64,000 nt of DNA from Pseudomonas turukhanskensis (GCF_027922365.1 NZ_BSFN01000017.1:1-64000); one strand, 5' to 3'; positions 50,407 through 60,647 are shown, counted from the first letter of the stretch. Notes: generated by a model from the letters alone, not told the origin. A program made the numbers and translations.

Positions 50407-51330
50407 ATGAATCGTAACGACCTCCGCCGCGTGGATCTCAACTTGCTGATCGTGTTTGAAACGCTGATGCACGAGCGCAGCGTGACGCGTGCGGCGGAAA
50501 AGCTGTTTCTCGGTCAGCCGGCGATCAGTGCGGCGCTGTCGCGGCTGCGCAGTCTATTCGACGACCCGCTGTTTGTGCGAACCGGTCGTAGCATGGAGCC
50601 TACGGCGCGGGCCTCGGAAATCTTCGGCTTGCTGTCGCCGGCGCTCGATTCGATTTCCACCGCGGTCAGCCGCGCTTCGGAATTCGACCCGGCCACCAGC
50701 ACGGCCGTCTTTCGTATAGGCCTCTCGGACGACGTTGAGTTCGGACTACTTCCTGCCCTCTTGCGCCGTGTGCGCGCCGAAGCCCCCGGCGTGGTGATTG
50801 TGGTACGCCGCGCCAACTACCTGTTGATGCCCAACTTGCTGGCCTCCGGCGAGATTTCGGTGGGCGTGAGCTACACCGACGAATTGCCGGCCAACGCCAA
50901 GCGCAAAACCCTGCGCAAGAGCAAACCGCAGCTGCTGCGGGCCGACTCGGCGCCGGGAAAGCTGACCTTGGACGAATACTGCGCACGGCCTCACGCGCTG
51001 GTTTCCTTTGCCGGCGACCTCAATGGCTTTATCGATGAGGAGCTGGAAAAGGTTGGGCGTAAGCGCAAAGTGGTGCTGGCGGTGCCACAGTTCAATGGGC
51101 TGGGCACGTTGTTGTCGGGTACCGACCTGGTGACCATCGTGCCGGACTACACCGCTGCGGCGTTGACGGCTACCGGCGGCGTACGGGCTGAAGATGTACC
51201 CGAAGGTATACCGGCGCGCTCGTTCGAGCTGTCCATGGCCTGGCGCGGCGCGCAGGACAACGACCCGGCCGAGCGGTGGTTGCGCTCGCGCATTACGATG
51301 TTTGTGTCTGATCCGGATAGTTTGGGTTAG
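50407..51330 (+). CDS. mexT: LysR-type activator MexT
   Basis: 307 residues. N-terminal winged HTH (about 8-65: VDLNLLIVFETLMHERSVTRAAEKLFLGQPAISAALSRLRSLFDDPLFVRTGRSMEPT) and a periplasmic-binding-like effector domain. Gene order identifies MexT, which activates mexEF-oprN and mexS in response to redox or electrophile stress. The frame is intact, so no frameshift inactivation as seen in some P. aeruginosa strains. Followed by a 279-bp promoter region for the pump. Confidence 0.88.
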   Translation: MNRNDLRRVDLNLLIVFETLMHERSVTRAAEKLFLGQPAISAALSRLRSLFDDPLFVRTGRSMEPTARASEIFGLLSPALDSISTAVSRASEFDPATSTAVFRIGLSDDVEFGLLPALLRRVRAEAPGVVIVVRRANYLLMPNLLASGEISVGVSYTDELPANAKRKTLRKSKPQLLRADSAPGKLTLDEYCARPHALVSFAGDLNGFIDEELEKVGRKRKVVLAVPQFNGLGTLLSGTDLVTIVPDYTAAALTATGGVRAEDVPEGIPARSFELSMAWRGAQDNDPAERWLRSRITMFVSDPDSLG

Positions 51331-51410
51331 CTGCAGGTTTTGCGTCGGCCTGCAATTCTGGGTCACCGGCTGCCCGGGGAACGACGGTGTTTTAATTTCA
51401 AAGCCCCGTC

Positions 51411-51430
51411 ATTCCGGCGCAGGCCGGAAT
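51411..51430. repeat. Short inverted repeat
   Basis: ATTCCGGC / GCCGGAAT with a GCAG loop, in a CGTCATTCC... context common to dispersed bacterial repeats. 80 bp after the mexT stop; may also terminate. Confidence 0.55.
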
Positions 51431-51505
51431 CCAGAATCGTACAGGCACCACTCATTTAAGCCTCAGTTCCCCCTCCCCGTACTATTACCGTCAGATGAAC
51501 CAAAC

Positions 51506-51529
51506 ATCATTAATATTGATATCCAACTT
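51506..51529 (+). promoter_or_regulatory. Candidate MexT nod-box-like site upstream of mexE
   Basis: ATCA-N5-ATTGAT-N4-AACTT resembles the described MexT binding pattern ATCA-N5-GTCGAT-N4-ACYAT. It lies 81 bp before mexE in an AT-rich patch. Confidence 0.5.
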
Positions 51530-51609
51530 CGGTTTGTTCGATTCGTCTGACGTCTCATTGCGCCATCACACTCCGCCCATCCTAAGAAACCTATGGCGGA
51601 GTCCCACCC

Positions 51610-52857
51610 ATGCAACAGTCCCTATCAGCCTTGCGTTACCCATTGGCCGCCCTCGCCCTGGTGATTATCAGTGCGTGTGGCAAAGCGCCCGAAGCCACCG
51701 CGCAGTTGCCGGTCGCCAAGGTCAGCGTTGCCGAGGTGTTGCAACAACCCATCAATGAGTGGGACGAGTTCACCGGCCGCCTCGAAGCGCCGGAAGCCGT
51801 CGATATCCGCCCTCGCGTTTCCGGTTACATCGACAAAGTGGTGTTCACCGAAGGCTCGCTGGTGAAGAAAGGGGATCTGCTGTTCCAGATCGATCCGCGC
51901 CCGTTCGAAGCCGAAGTTCGCAGCCTGGAAGCCCAGTTGCAGCAGGTTCGCGCCAACTTGAGCCGTACCGAAAACGAAGCCAAACGTGGCGAACGTCTGC
52001 GTGCCAGCAACGCCATCTCTGCCGAGTTGGCCGATGCCCGTACCAGCGCCGCGCAAGAAGCCCGTGCCGGTGTGGCCAATATCCAGGCGCAACTGGAAAA
52101 CGCCCGCCTCAACCTGAGTTTTACCCGCATTACCTCGCCGATTGATGGTCGCGTCAGCCGTGCCGACATCACTGCCGGCAACCTGGTGAACGCCGGGCAA
52201 ACCCTGCTGACCAGCGTGGTTTCCACCGACCGCGTGTACGCCTACTTCGACGTTGATGAGCGCGTGTTCCTCAAATACAACGAGCTCGCCCGTCAAGGCC
52301 AGCGCGGCCAGAACAGCCCGGTATACCTGGGCCTGACCGGCGAAGACGGCCACCCGCACCTGGGCCAGATGAATTTCGTTGATAACCAGGTAAACCCCAA
52401 AACCGGCACCATCCGTGGCCGCGCGGTATTCGATAACACCGATGGCCGCTTCACCCCTGGCCTATATGCCCGCCTGAAACTGGTTGGCAGCGCCACCTAC
52501 AACGCCACCCTGATCAACGACGAAGCCGTCGGCACTGACCTGGGCAAGAAGTTTGTATTGGTGGTCGACGCTGAGCATAAAGCGGCGTACCGCGCCGTAG
52601 AGCTGGGGCCGAAGCTGGAAGGCTTGCGCATTGTGCGCAGCGGCCTGGCCAAAGGGGACCAGATCGTGGTGAAAGGCCTGCAACGCACTCGCCCAGGCTC
52701 GCCGGTAGAACCTCAGGTGGTACCGATGGCTAGCGAGGCCACCATCGCCGCCCTGGCGCAGCAACGTCAGGCGCTGGAAAACAACAACGCGGCGCAAGCC
52801 AAGAACGACAAAGTCGTGCAGCAGAAGCTCGCCAGCACTGCTCCGGTACGTGGCTAA
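51610..52857 (+). CDS. mexE: RND membrane fusion lipoprotein MexE
   Basis: 415 residues. Lipoprotein signal with lipobox IISAC (Cys at about 22). Hairpin coiled coil (about 95-165) between lipoyl halves (VDIRPRVSGYIDKVVFTEGSLVKKGDLLFQIDPRPF and SPIDGRVSRADITAGNLVNAG), then beta-barrel and membrane-proximal domains. Periplasmic adaptor anchored in the inner membrane, linking MexF and OprN. 27 bp before mexF. Confidence 0.92.
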   Translation: MQQSLSALRYPLAALALVIISACGKAPEATAQLPVAKVSVAEVLQQPINEWDEFTGRLEAPEAVDIRPRVSGYIDKVVFTEGSLVKKGDLLFQIDPRPFEAEVRSLEAQLQQVRANLSRTENEAKRGERLRASNAISAELADARTSAAQEARAGVANIQAQLENARLNLSFTRITSPIDGRVSRADITAGNLVNAGQTLLTSVVSTDRVYAYFDVDERVFLKYNELARQGQRGQNSPVYLGLTGEDGHPHLGQMNFVDNQVNPKTGTIRGRAVFDNTDGRFTPGLYARLKLVGSATYNATLINDEAVGTDLGKKFVLVVDAEHKAAYRAVELGPKLEGLRIVRSGLAKGDQIVVKGLQRTRPGSPVEPQVVPMASEATIAALAQQRQALENNNAAQAKNDKVVQQKLASTAPVRG

Positions 52858-52884
52858 GGCCTCTGGCTTACAGGAATCCTTGCG

Positions 52885-55800
52885 ATGAATTTTTCCCAGT
52901 TCTTCATTTCCCGGCCGATCTTCGCCGCAGTGTTATCACTGCTGATCCTGATCGCCGGCGCCATCTCGCTGTTCCAGCTACCGATCAGCGAGTACCCGGA
53001 AGTAGTGCCGCCAACCGTTGTGGTACGCGCCAACTTCCCGGGTGCCAACCCGAAAGTAATCGGTGAAACCGTAGCCGCACCGCTGGAACAGGCGATTACC
53101 GGCGTCGAGAACATGCTGTACATGAGTTCGCAGTCGACCGCCGACGGCAAAATCACCCTGACCATCACCTTCGCCCTGGGCACCGACCTGGACAACGCGC
53201 AGGTGCAGGTGCAAAACCGAGTGACCCGTACCCAGCCCAAACTGCCCGAAGAAGTGACGCGCATTGGTATTACGGTGGACAAGGCATCGCCGGACCTGAC
53301 CATGGTGGTGCACTTGACCTCGCCGGATAAGCGCTACGACATGCTTTACCTGTCCAACTACGCCTTGCTCAATATCAAGGACGAGTTGGCCCGCCTCGGC
53401 GGTGTGGGTGATGTGCAGCTGTTCGGTATGGGCGATTACTCCCTGCGCGTATGGCTGGACCCGAACAAGACCGCTTCGCGCAATCTGACTGCAACTGATG
53501 TGGTCACCGCCATTCGCGAGCAGAACCGTCAGGTTGCAGCCGGCCAACTGGGTGCCCCACCCTCGCCTAGCTCCACCAGTTTCCAGCTCTCGGTTAACAC
53601 CCAGGGCCGTCTGGTGAGCGAAGAAGAGTTCGAGAACATCATTATCCGCTCCGGCGAAAACGGTGAAATCACTCGCCTTAAAGACATCGCTCGCGTTGAG
53701 CTCGGTTCCAGCCAGTACGCCCTGCGCTCCTTGCTGAACAACGACCCGGCGGTCGCCATCCCGATCTTCCAGCGCCCTGGCTCCAATGCCATCGAAATCT
53801 CGAACGAAGTGCGTTCGAAGATGGAAGAGCTGAAGAAAGGCTTTCCGGAAGGCATGGACTACAGCATCGTTTACGACCCGACCATCTTCGTTCGCGGCTC
53901 TATCGAGGCAGTGGTGCACACCCTGTTCGAAGCCCTGATTCTGGTGGTGCTGGTAGTAATCCTGTTCCTGCAAACCTGGCGCGCTTCGATCATTCCGTTG
54001 GTGGCGGTGCCAGTCTCGCTGATCGGTACGTTTGCCGTGATGCACCTGTTCGGCTTCTCGCTTAACGCGCTGTCGCTGTTCGGCTTGGTGCTGGCCATCG
54101 GTATCGTGGTGGACGACGCGATCGTGGTGGTGGAGAACGTGGAGCGCAATATCGGCCTGGGCCTGACGCCCGTCGAGGCCACCAAGCGCGCCATGCGTGA
54201 AGTGACCGGCCCGATCATTGCCACGGCGCTGGTGCTTTGTGCGGTGTTTATTCCGGCGGCCTTTATTTCCGGCCTTACCGGGCAGTTCTATAAACAGTTC
54301 GCCCTGACCATCGCCATTTCCACCGTGATTTCGGCCTTTAACTCGCTGACCCTGTCGCCAGCGTTGGCGGCGGTGTTGCTCAAAGACCACCATGCGCCGA
54401 AAGACCGCTTTACCAAGGTGCTGGACAAGCTGTTGGGCGGCTGGTTGTTCGGGCCCTTCAACCGCTTCTTCGAAAAAGCCAGCCGTGGCTATGTCGGCAC
54501 CGTGGCACGGGTAATCCGTAGCAGTGGTATTGCGCTGGTGGTGTACGGCGGTCTGATGGCGCTGACCTACGCCGGTTTCGCCTCGACGCCCACCGGCTTT
54601 GTACCGGCGCAAGACAAGCAGTACCTGGTGGCGTTTGCCCAATTGCCCGATGCCGCAAGCCTGGACCGCACTGAAGCAGTGATCAAGCAGATGTCGGAAC
54701 TGGCCATGAAGCAACCGGGTGTGGCCAATGCCATTGCCTTCCCGGGTCTGTCGATCAACGGATTCACCAACAGCCCGAACAGCGGCATCGTGTTTGTAGC
54801 CCTGAAGGACTTTGATCAGCGCAAAGACCCAAGCCAGTCGGCCGGGGCTATTGCCGGCGCCTTGAACGCCCAGTACGCCGGGATTCAGGAAGCCTATATG
54901 GCGATTTTCCCGCCACCTCCGGTGCAAGGGCTGGGCACTATCGGCGGCTTCCGTCTGCAGATTGAAGACCGGGGCGGCCTGGGTTACGAAGAGCTGTACA
55001 ACGAAACCATGAACATCATCGCCAAGAGCCAGAACGTGCCGGAACTGGCGGGCTTGTTCACCAGCTACCAGGTGAACGTGCCTCAGGTGGATGCCGCGAT
55101 TGATCGGGAAAAAGCCAAGACCCACGGCGTGGCCATCAGCGACATCTTCGACACCTTGCAGGTGTACCTGGGCTCGCTGTATGCCAACGACTTCAACCGT
55201 TTTGGCCGGACCTACCAGGTGAACGTGCAGGCTGAGCAGCAGTTCCGCCTGGAAGCAGAACAGATCGGTCAGCTGAAAGTGCGCAACAACCTGGGCGAGA
55301 TGATTCCGCTGGCGACCTTCCTGAAGGTCACTGACACCTCAGGCCCGGACCGCGTGATGCACTACAACGGCTTTATCACCGCCGAAATCAATGGTGGCGC
55401 AGCGCCAGGGTTCAGCTCGGGGCAAGCGGAAAAAGCCATGGAAAAACTGCTGAAAGACGAACTGCCAAACGGCATGACCTACGAGTGGACCGACCTGACC
55501 TATCAGCAAATCCTCTCAGGCAATACCGCGCTGTTCGTATTCCCGCTCTGCGTACTGCTGGCCTTCCTGGTATTGGCTGCTCAGTACGAAAGCTGGAGCC
55601 TGCCGCTGGCCGTGATTCTGATCGTACCGATGACCCTGCTGTCGGCCATTACCGGGGTAATCATGTCCGGTGGCGATAACAACATCTTTACCCAGATCGG
55701 CTTGATCGTACTGGTGGGGTTGGCCTGTAAGAACGCGATTCTGATCGTTGAGTTTGCCAAGGATAAACAGCTGGAAGGCATGACCCCGTTGGCTGCGGTA

Positions 55801-56064
55801 CTGGAAGCCTGCCGCCTGCGTCTGCGGCCGATTCTGATGACCTCGTTCGCCTTCGTGATGGGTGTAGTGCCCCTGGTGTTCTCCAGCGGTGCCGGTGCGG
55901 AAATGCGTCATGCCATGGGCGTGGCGGTGTTCTCCGGCATGCTCGGGGTGACCTTCTTCGGCCTGCTGTTGACCCCGGTGTTCTATGTGTTGATCCGCAA
56001 CTTCGTGGAGCGCCGCGAAGCGCGCAAAGCTCCCAAAGCGCCTGCACTGGAGGCACACGCATAA
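52885..56064 (+). CDS. mexF: RND efflux transporter MexF
   Basis: 1059 residues, the usual HAE1 length. Twelve membrane helices with two large periplasmic loops. N-terminal FFISRPIFAAVLSLLILIAGAISLFQLPISEYPEV and TM4 LFGLVLAIGIVVDDAIVVVENVER (proton-relay Asp pair) are intact. Exports chloramphenicol, fluoroquinolones, trimethoprim and quorum-signal precursors in P. aeruginosa. The stop overlaps the oprN start by 1 nt. Confidence 0.95.
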   Translation: MNFSQFFISRPIFAAVLSLLILIAGAISLFQLPISEYPEVVPPTVVVRANFPGANPKVIGETVAAPLEQAITGVENMLYMSSQSTADGKITLTITFALGTDLDNAQVQVQNRVTRTQPKLPEEVTRIGITVDKASPDLTMVVHLTSPDKRYDMLYLSNYALLNIKDELARLGGVGDVQLFGMGDYSLRVWLDPNKTASRNLTATDVVTAIREQNRQVAAGQLGAPPSPSSTSFQLSVNTQGRLVSEEEFENIIIRSGENGEITRLKDIARVELGSSQYALRSLLNNDPAVAIPIFQRPGSNAIEISNEVRSKMEELKKGFPEGMDYSIVYDPTIFVRGSIEAVVHTLFEALILVVLVVILFLQTWRASIIPLVAVPVSLIGTFAVMHLFGFSLNALSLFGLVLAIGIVVDDAIVVVENVERNIGLGLTPVEATKRAMREVTGPIIATALVLCAVFIPAAFISGLTGQFYKQFALTIAISTVISAFNSLTLSPALAAVLLKDHHAPKDRFTKVLDKLLGGWLFGPFNRFFEKASRGYVGTVARVIRSSGIALVVYGGLMALTYAGFASTPTGFVPAQDKQYLVAFAQLPDAASLDRTEAVIKQMSELAMKQPGVANAIAFPGLSINGFTNSPNSGIVFVALKDFDQRKDPSQSAGAIAGALNAQYAGIQEAYMAIFPPPPVQGLGTIGGFRLQIEDRGGLGYEELYNETMNIIAKSQNVPELAGLFTSYQVNVPQVDAAIDREKAKTHGVAISDIFDTLQVYLGSLYANDFNRFGRTYQVNVQAEQQFRLEAEQIGQLKVRNNLGEMIPLATFLKVTDTSGPDRVMHYNGFITAEINGGAAPGFSSGQAEKAMEKLLKDELPNGMTYEWTDLTYQQILSGNTALFVFPLCVLLAFLVLAAQYESWSLPLAVILIVPMTLLSAITGVIMSGGDNNIFTQIGLIVLVGLACKNAILIVEFAKDKQLEGMTPLAAVLEACRLRLRPILMTSFAFVMGVVPLVFSSGAGAEMRHAMGVAVFSGMLGVTFFGLLLTPVFYVLIRNFVERREARKAPKAPALEAHA

Positions 56065-57476
56065 TGAATTTGAAAGCAGCCTTCGCCCCTACCCTACTGG
56101 CACTCGCGCTTAGCGCCTGTGCTGTAGGCCCGGACTATAAAGCGCCGCAAACCGAGCCGGCCAACGTGGCGGCCGCCGCCCAAGGTAACTACGACCGCAG
56201 CAAATTTGAAGTGAGCTGGTGGCAGCAGTTTGACGACCCCACCCTGAACCAGCTGGTGAGCCAGTCGCTGCAGGAAAACCGTCAACTGCGCGTGGCCTTC
56301 GCCCGCTTGAAAGCGGCCCGCGCCATCCGCGATGACGTGGCCAATGACCGCTTCCCGGTGGTCACCAGCCGCGCCAGCAGCGAAAACGGCAAGGCCCAGC
56401 AACCGGGCATTACCGAAAACCGCGTGCGTAATGAGCGCTATGACCTGGGGCTGGATATGGCCTGGGAAATCGACCTGTTCGGCCGAATTCAACGGCAACT
56501 GGAAGCCAGTGACGCCGAGCAGGATGTTGCCGAGGCTGAGCTGTATCAGCTGCAAGTGAGCCTGATTGCCGAGCTGGTGGATGCCTACGGCGAACTGCGC
56601 GGCGCGCAATTGCGCGAGAACATCGCTCGCAGCAACCTGAAAAACCAGCAGGAGTCCCGCAACCTCACCGACACCATGCGTGAGGCCGGCGTGGGCAGCG
56701 AGTTGGACGTTCTGCGGGCCGATGCACGCCTGGCGGCCACCGAGGCCACCCTGCCGCAGCTGCAAGCGCAAGAGGTGCGTTCGCGTAACCGTATCGCCAC
56801 CCTGCTCGGCCAGCGCCCGGACCAATTGACCGTGGATTTGAGCCCGCGGGCGATCCCGGCGATTGCCAAGGCCTTGCCGATTGGCGACCCAGCGGAGCTG
56901 CTGCGTCGGCGCCCGGACATTCGCATTGCCGAGCGGCAACTGGCAGCGGCTACGGCCAATGTCGGCGTGGCCACGGCGGACCTGTTCCCACGGGTGAACG
57001 TCGCCGGCTTCCTCGGCTTTACTTCGGCACGCGGTTCGCAGTTGGGTTCCTCGGCGGCACGGGCCTGGGGTGTGGCGCCAACCATCAGCTGGGCGGCATT
57101 TGACTTGGGTAGCGTGAGAGCGCGTATCCGTGGCGCCGATGCCGATTCCGAAGGCGCGCTGGCCAACTATGAGCAGCAAGTGTTGGTGGCCCTGGAAGAG
57201 TCGGAAAACGCGTTTAGCGATTACGGCAAACGCCAGGAGAGTCTGGTCTCGCTGCTGCGTCAGAGCGAGGCTAGCCGTGCGGCAGCTGATCAGGCCTCGA
57301 TTCGCTACCGCGAAGGCACCTCGGACTTCCTGGTTCTGTTGGACGCTGAACGTGAGCGCCTGGCTGCCGAAGATGCGCAAGCGCAGGCCGAGGTGGACGT
57401 GTATCACGGCATCGTGTCGATCTATAAAGCGTTGGGTGGCGGCTGGCAGGCGCCGGCGACTGTCGCTACACGTTAA
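56064..57476 (+). CDS. oprN: Outer-membrane efflux channel OprN
   Basis: 470 residues, TolC/NodT family with a lipobox (LALSAC, Cys at about 19). Two homologous repeats each contribute long coiled helices and two barrel strands (VAFARLKAARAIRDDVANDRFPVV; AERQLAAATANVGVATADLFPRVNVAGF). Completes the MexEF-OprN tripartite pump. The start overlaps the end of mexF. A REP doublet follows 11 bp after the stop. Confidence 0.92.
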   Translation: MNLKAAFAPTLLALALSACAVGPDYKAPQTEPANVAAAAQGNYDRSKFEVSWWQQFDDPTLNQLVSQSLQENRQLRVAFARLKAARAIRDDVANDRFPVVTSRASSENGKAQQPGITENRVRNERYDLGLDMAWEIDLFGRIQRQLEASDAEQDVAEAELYQLQVSLIAELVDAYGELRGAQLRENIARSNLKNQQESRNLTDTMREAGVGSELDVLRADARLAATEATLPQLQAQEVRSRNRIATLLGQRPDQLTVDLSPRAIPAIAKALPIGDPAELLRRRPDIRIAERQLAAATANVGVATADLFPRVNVAGFLGFTSARGSQLGSSAARAWGVAPTISWAAFDLGSVRARIRGADADSEGALANYEQQVLVALEESENAFSDYGKRQESLVSLLRQSEASRAAADQASIRYREGTSDFLVLLDAERERLAAEDAQAQAEVDVYHGIVSIYKALGGGWQAPATVATR

Positions 57477-57487
57477 CCCGTGCCCTT

Positions 57488-57565
57488 GTAGGAGCCAGCT
57501 TGCTGGCGAACCGCGCAAACGCCATTTCGAACGTTTCCAGGGTTCGCCAGCAAGCTGGCTCCTAC
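57488..57565. repeat. REP doublet (REPIN-like), second copy
   Basis: Arms 57488-57510 and 57543-57565, perfectly complementary with a 32-bp spacer. Left arm identical to that at 1505-1527. The rest of the 237-bp gap between oprN and tal shows only the tal leader. Confidence 0.88.
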
Positions 57566-57713
57566 AAAAGCGATCTGATTTCGTCGGGAAACTGGCGCAT
57601 CGGGGTGGCAACGTCAAAAACACCGTTGAATGTCACACGTCAGCCGTTGAGCCGGGCTAGCCGCTCGGGTAAGGTCTAAGCATTCGTTGCATTCGTTACC
57701 ACAAGGCCGCGCC

Positions 57714-58640
57714 ATGACCTCCAAGCTTGAACAACTCAAACAGTTCACCACCGTGGTTGCCGACACGGGCGATATCGATGCCATTGCCCGTCTGAAACCT
57801 GTCGACGCCACCACCAACCCTTCCCTGCTGCTCAAAGCCGCCGCCATGCCAGGCTATGCCGACCTGCTTAATCAGGCCGTGGCCGATTGCAATGGCGACC
57901 TGGGCCTGGCCAGCGACCGTTTTGGCGTAGCCGTGGGCCAAGGCATTCTCAAGGTGATTCCGGGGCGTATTTCCACCGAAGTGGATGCCCGCCTGTCGTT
58001 CGATACCGACGCCACCCTGGCACGTGCTTACCGCCTGGTAGAGCTTTATGAAAAAGCCGGCGTTGGGCGCGAGCGCATCCTGATCAAAATCGCCTCCACC
58101 TGGGAAGGCATCCGCGCCGCCGAACAACTGGAACGCGCTGGCATCCAGACCAACCTGACCCTGCTGTTCTCCTTTGCTCAGGCTGCCGCCTGCGCCGATG
58201 CCGGGATCTTTCTGATTTCGCCATTCGTGGGCCGAATCTACGATTGGTTCAAAAAGGCTGAAGGCCGCGATTTTGTGGGCGCCGAAGACCCGGGCGTGAA
58301 GTCGGTGACGCGCATCTACAACTACTACAAGGCCAACGGCTACAACACCGTGGTGATGGGGGCGAGCTTCCGCAATATCGGCCAGATCGAACAGCTGGCC
58401 GGCTGCGACCGCCTGACCATCAGCCCGGAACTGCTGCAGCAACTGTCGGATGACGACGGTTCGCTGGTGCGCGTTCTGCGTGAGGGCAATGCCGGTGAAC
58501 CCAAGCAGGTGCCGACCGAAAGCAGCTTCCGCTGGGCGATGAACGAGGAAGCGATGTCGACCGAAAAACTGGCCGAAGGTATTCGCCAGTTCGCGCGCGA
58601 TCAGGAAAAACTCGAAGCGCTGCTGGCGGCTAAACGCTAA
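57714..58640 (+). CDS. tal: Transaldolase
   Basis: 308 residues from MTSKLEQLKQ; AAGG lies upstream. Type I transaldolase of the TalB class: DATTNPSLL (31-39), Schiff-base Lys125 in ILIKIASTWEG, NLTLLFSFAQA. Moves a dihydroxyacetone unit between sugar phosphates in the non-oxidative pentose phosphate pathway. The order tal-rssC-rssB is conserved in Pseudomonas. Ends at a strong terminator. Confidence 0.95.
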   Translation: MTSKLEQLKQFTTVVADTGDIDAIARLKPVDATTNPSLLLKAAAMPGYADLLNQAVADCNGDLGLASDRFGVAVGQGILKVIPGRISTEVDARLSFDTDATLARAYRLVELYEKAGVGRERILIKIASTWEGIRAAEQLERAGIQTNLTLLFSFAQAAACADAGIFLISPFVGRIYDWFKKAEGRDFVGAEDPGVKSVTRIYNYYKANGYNTVVMGASFRNIGQIEQLAGCDRLTISPELLQQLSDDDGSLVRVLREGNAGEPKQVPTESSFRWAMNEEAMSTEKLAEGIRQFARDQEKLEALLAAKR

Positions 58641-58651
58641 AACGCGGCCAT

Positions 58652-58700
58652 AAAAAACGCGCGAGGCCCCTCAGACAAAAAGGGCTCTCGCGCGTTTTTT
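58652..58700. terminator. Bidirectional terminator tal/rssC
   Basis: AAAAAACGCGCGAG (58652-58665) pairs with CTCGCGCGTTTTTT (58687-58700); the loop contains a smaller GCCC/GGGC helix. Confidence 0.88.
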
Positions 58701-58719
58701 TATGCCGCCAATTTGGTAA

Positions 58720-59202
58720 TCAGCCGCGTTCCAGGGCGTTTACCAGGTCGTGGAACTCTTCACGATTGGACTCGTTCAGGCCCATCAGAATGCGGTGCGC
58801 TTCCAGCACCTTGGCCTTCACCACTTCTTCGGACTGATCTTGCGACGGCAGGTCGGCCATTGTTGGCGGACAGGCGACCGGCTGATCAACGATATTGAAC
58901 ACCTGGTCAAAACCCATGGATTGCAGCAAACGGGTGATGTCGGCGTGGGTGGTGACCACGGTGGGCAGCAGCCCGACCTTCTGCCGCGACAGAATCGACA
59001 ACTTGGCCAACAGGCCCAGCGTGGTGCTGTCGATGCTGCGGGTTTCGGTAAGGTCGATAACGATGGCCGAGAAGTTCAGGGCAGTGAAGATCTTCTCGAT
59101 CGTGGCGTCCAACGCAGAACAAAGTGTCAGGCGCACTTCACCCACAAACTTGAGAACGAACGTGCCGTTCTGCTCGGCAAACTGAATTCTACCGGTACTC
59201 AT
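58720..59202 (-). CDS. rssC: STAS-domain anti-anti-sigma factor RssC
   Basis: 160 residues from MSTGRIQFAE; GGAAGGG lies upstream. An N-terminal STAS domain (about 5-105) with phospho-acceptor region DLTETRSIDSTTLGLLAKLS; Ser or Thr in IDSTT is the likely phosphorylation site. A C-terminal extension (about 115-160) is typical of Pseudomonas RssC. Works with RssB, the PP2C response regulator encoded 43 bp upstream, in a partner-switching circuit. Confidence 0.88.
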   Translation of the reverse strand: MSTGRIQFAEQNGTFVLKFVGEVRLTLCSALDATIEKIFTALNFSAIVIDLTETRSIDSTTLGLLAKLSILSRQKVGLLPTVVTTHADITRLLQSMGFDQVFNIVDQPVACPPTMADLPSQDQSEEVVKAKVLEAHRILMGLNESNREEFHDLVNALERG

Positions 59203-59245
59203 GCAACGGTACCCTTCCGGCTCATACGGCGCGCGGTCATACAGA

Positions 59246-60430
59246 TCATGCAAGGTTCCTGCTTAACACCAGCAAGGCGATATCATCTGGCATCTCTGCG
59301 AGATTGGCCAGCCCAAGCACCTGGCGCAAGCCTTCCAGGCTGCCACCTGCCGTGCACACCAACTCAGGCAACAACGCTTCCTTTTCTTTGAGTGTGTCGC
59401 TCGGCAAAAGATCCAGAATGCCGTCAGAAAGCAATGTCAGGCTGAACGAGGCCGGCAAATCGATCACGTGATCGCTGTAGGTCGCCTCATCGAACAAGCC
59501 CACTGGCAGGCCACGGCCTTCCAGATAATGCGCCTTGCCTTCGCTGTACATGATCGGCAGCGGTAAATGGCCGCCAATGCTGTAGGTGAGCTTGCCACTC
59601 TGCTCGTCAATCACGCCGCCCAACATGGTGACGTGCTTGCCGAGCTTGCAATTGATCAAGCCGCGGTTGATGTGGCCAAGCACATCGGACGGTTTGAATT
59701 CGGGGAGCAGACCGCCACGGCGCGATTCGTACAGCAGCCGGGTGGTCATGAATTTCAGCAATACCGTGATAAACGCCGAAGATGCGCCATGGCCGGAAAC
59801 GTCGGCCAGGTAGAAGGCGATACGGTGGTCATCAAGGCGGAAGTAATCAACGAAGTCGCCCGAGAGGTACAGCGACGGGATGATCTGGTGAGCAAACTGC
59901 AAACCATCGACCGACCACGGCGTTACCGGCAACATATTCATCTGCACCTGGCGGCCGGCGTTCTGGTCTTCCTGCAGCAAATTGAGGCTGGCCTGGAGTT
60001 CGCGGTTGGCGATTTCCAGTTTCTCGCGATAGCGCTGGTTTTCCAGCCGCAGGTTGGCGCGATCGAGCGCACGGCGCACCGAATGCTCCAGCACGGCGAG
60101 GTCTTCGAGGGGTTTGATCAGGTAGTCGGCGGCACCCAGGCGCAAGGCCTCGACTGCATCGCTCATCACGCCCGCACCGGACACGACGATAACCGGGGTT
60201 TGCACCTCGAGAGCGTTGATCCGTCGGATCAGTTCTAAGCCGTCGACTTGCGGCATGCGCAGGTCGCAGATTACCAAGTCAGGTTTTTCCTGCTCGAATA
60301 TCTGCAGACCCTGCAAGCCGTTGCCAGCTTGCAGAACGCTGAAGCCACTGTCTTCCAAGTAGGCAGCCAGGCTGGCGCGCACTACTTCGTCGTCATCAAT
60401 AATCAGCAGCGAGGCACTGGAATTGTGCAT
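59246..60430 (-). CDS. rssB: Response regulator with PP2C phosphatase output, RssB
   Basis: 394 residues. N-terminal receiver domain (about 5-120: acidic DDD near residue 13, phospho-Asp in LVICDLRMPQ, Lys in LIKPLED), a coiled linker (about 130-165), and a C-terminal PP2C/SpoIIE-type phosphatase (ADVSGHGASSAFITVLLK; PDDIALLVLSR). Presumed to dephosphorylate RssC when the receiver is phosphorylated. Same operon as rssC. Confidence 0.92.
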   Translation of the reverse strand: MHNSSASLLIIDDDEVVRASLAAYLEDSGFSVLQAGNGLQGLQIFEQEKPDLVICDLRMPQVDGLELIRRINALEVQTPVIVVSGAGVMSDAVEALRLGAADYLIKPLEDLAVLEHSVRRALDRANLRLENQRYREKLEIANRELQASLNLLQEDQNAGRQVQMNMLPVTPWSVDGLQFAHQIIPSLYLSGDFVDYFRLDDHRIAFYLADVSGHGASSAFITVLLKFMTTRLLYESRRGGLLPEFKPSDVLGHINRGLINCKLGKHVTMLGGVIDEQSGKLTYSIGGHLPLPIMYSEGKAHYLEGRGLPVGLFDEATYSDHVIDLPASFSLTLLSDGILDLLPSDTLKEKEALLPELVCTAGGSLEGLRQVLGLANLAEMPDDIALLVLSRNLA

Positions 60431-60647
60431 GGGGTACCAGGCAAACGGCGCCAGGGGTGGTTGGCGTGTACGTCAGGCCGATCAGCCGGGACGCGTGTAC
60501 TAGGGAGATCATGTCAAGGCGCAGACGGTACTCCCATCCGTGCGGCGATTCAAGCTTACGCCGATCATCGTCTGATGCCTTTACAGCTGAAAGAGGCCAA
60601 GGTTATAAGGGCCACCGGAGAGTCCATAAAACCAGAGGAGCGGGTCA

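Noticed and set aside
52978..55125. 715-codon open frame on the minus strand
   Set aside because: Entirely antisense to mexF, whose product matches RND transporters along its whole length. Long shadow frames are expected in GC-rich coding DNA.
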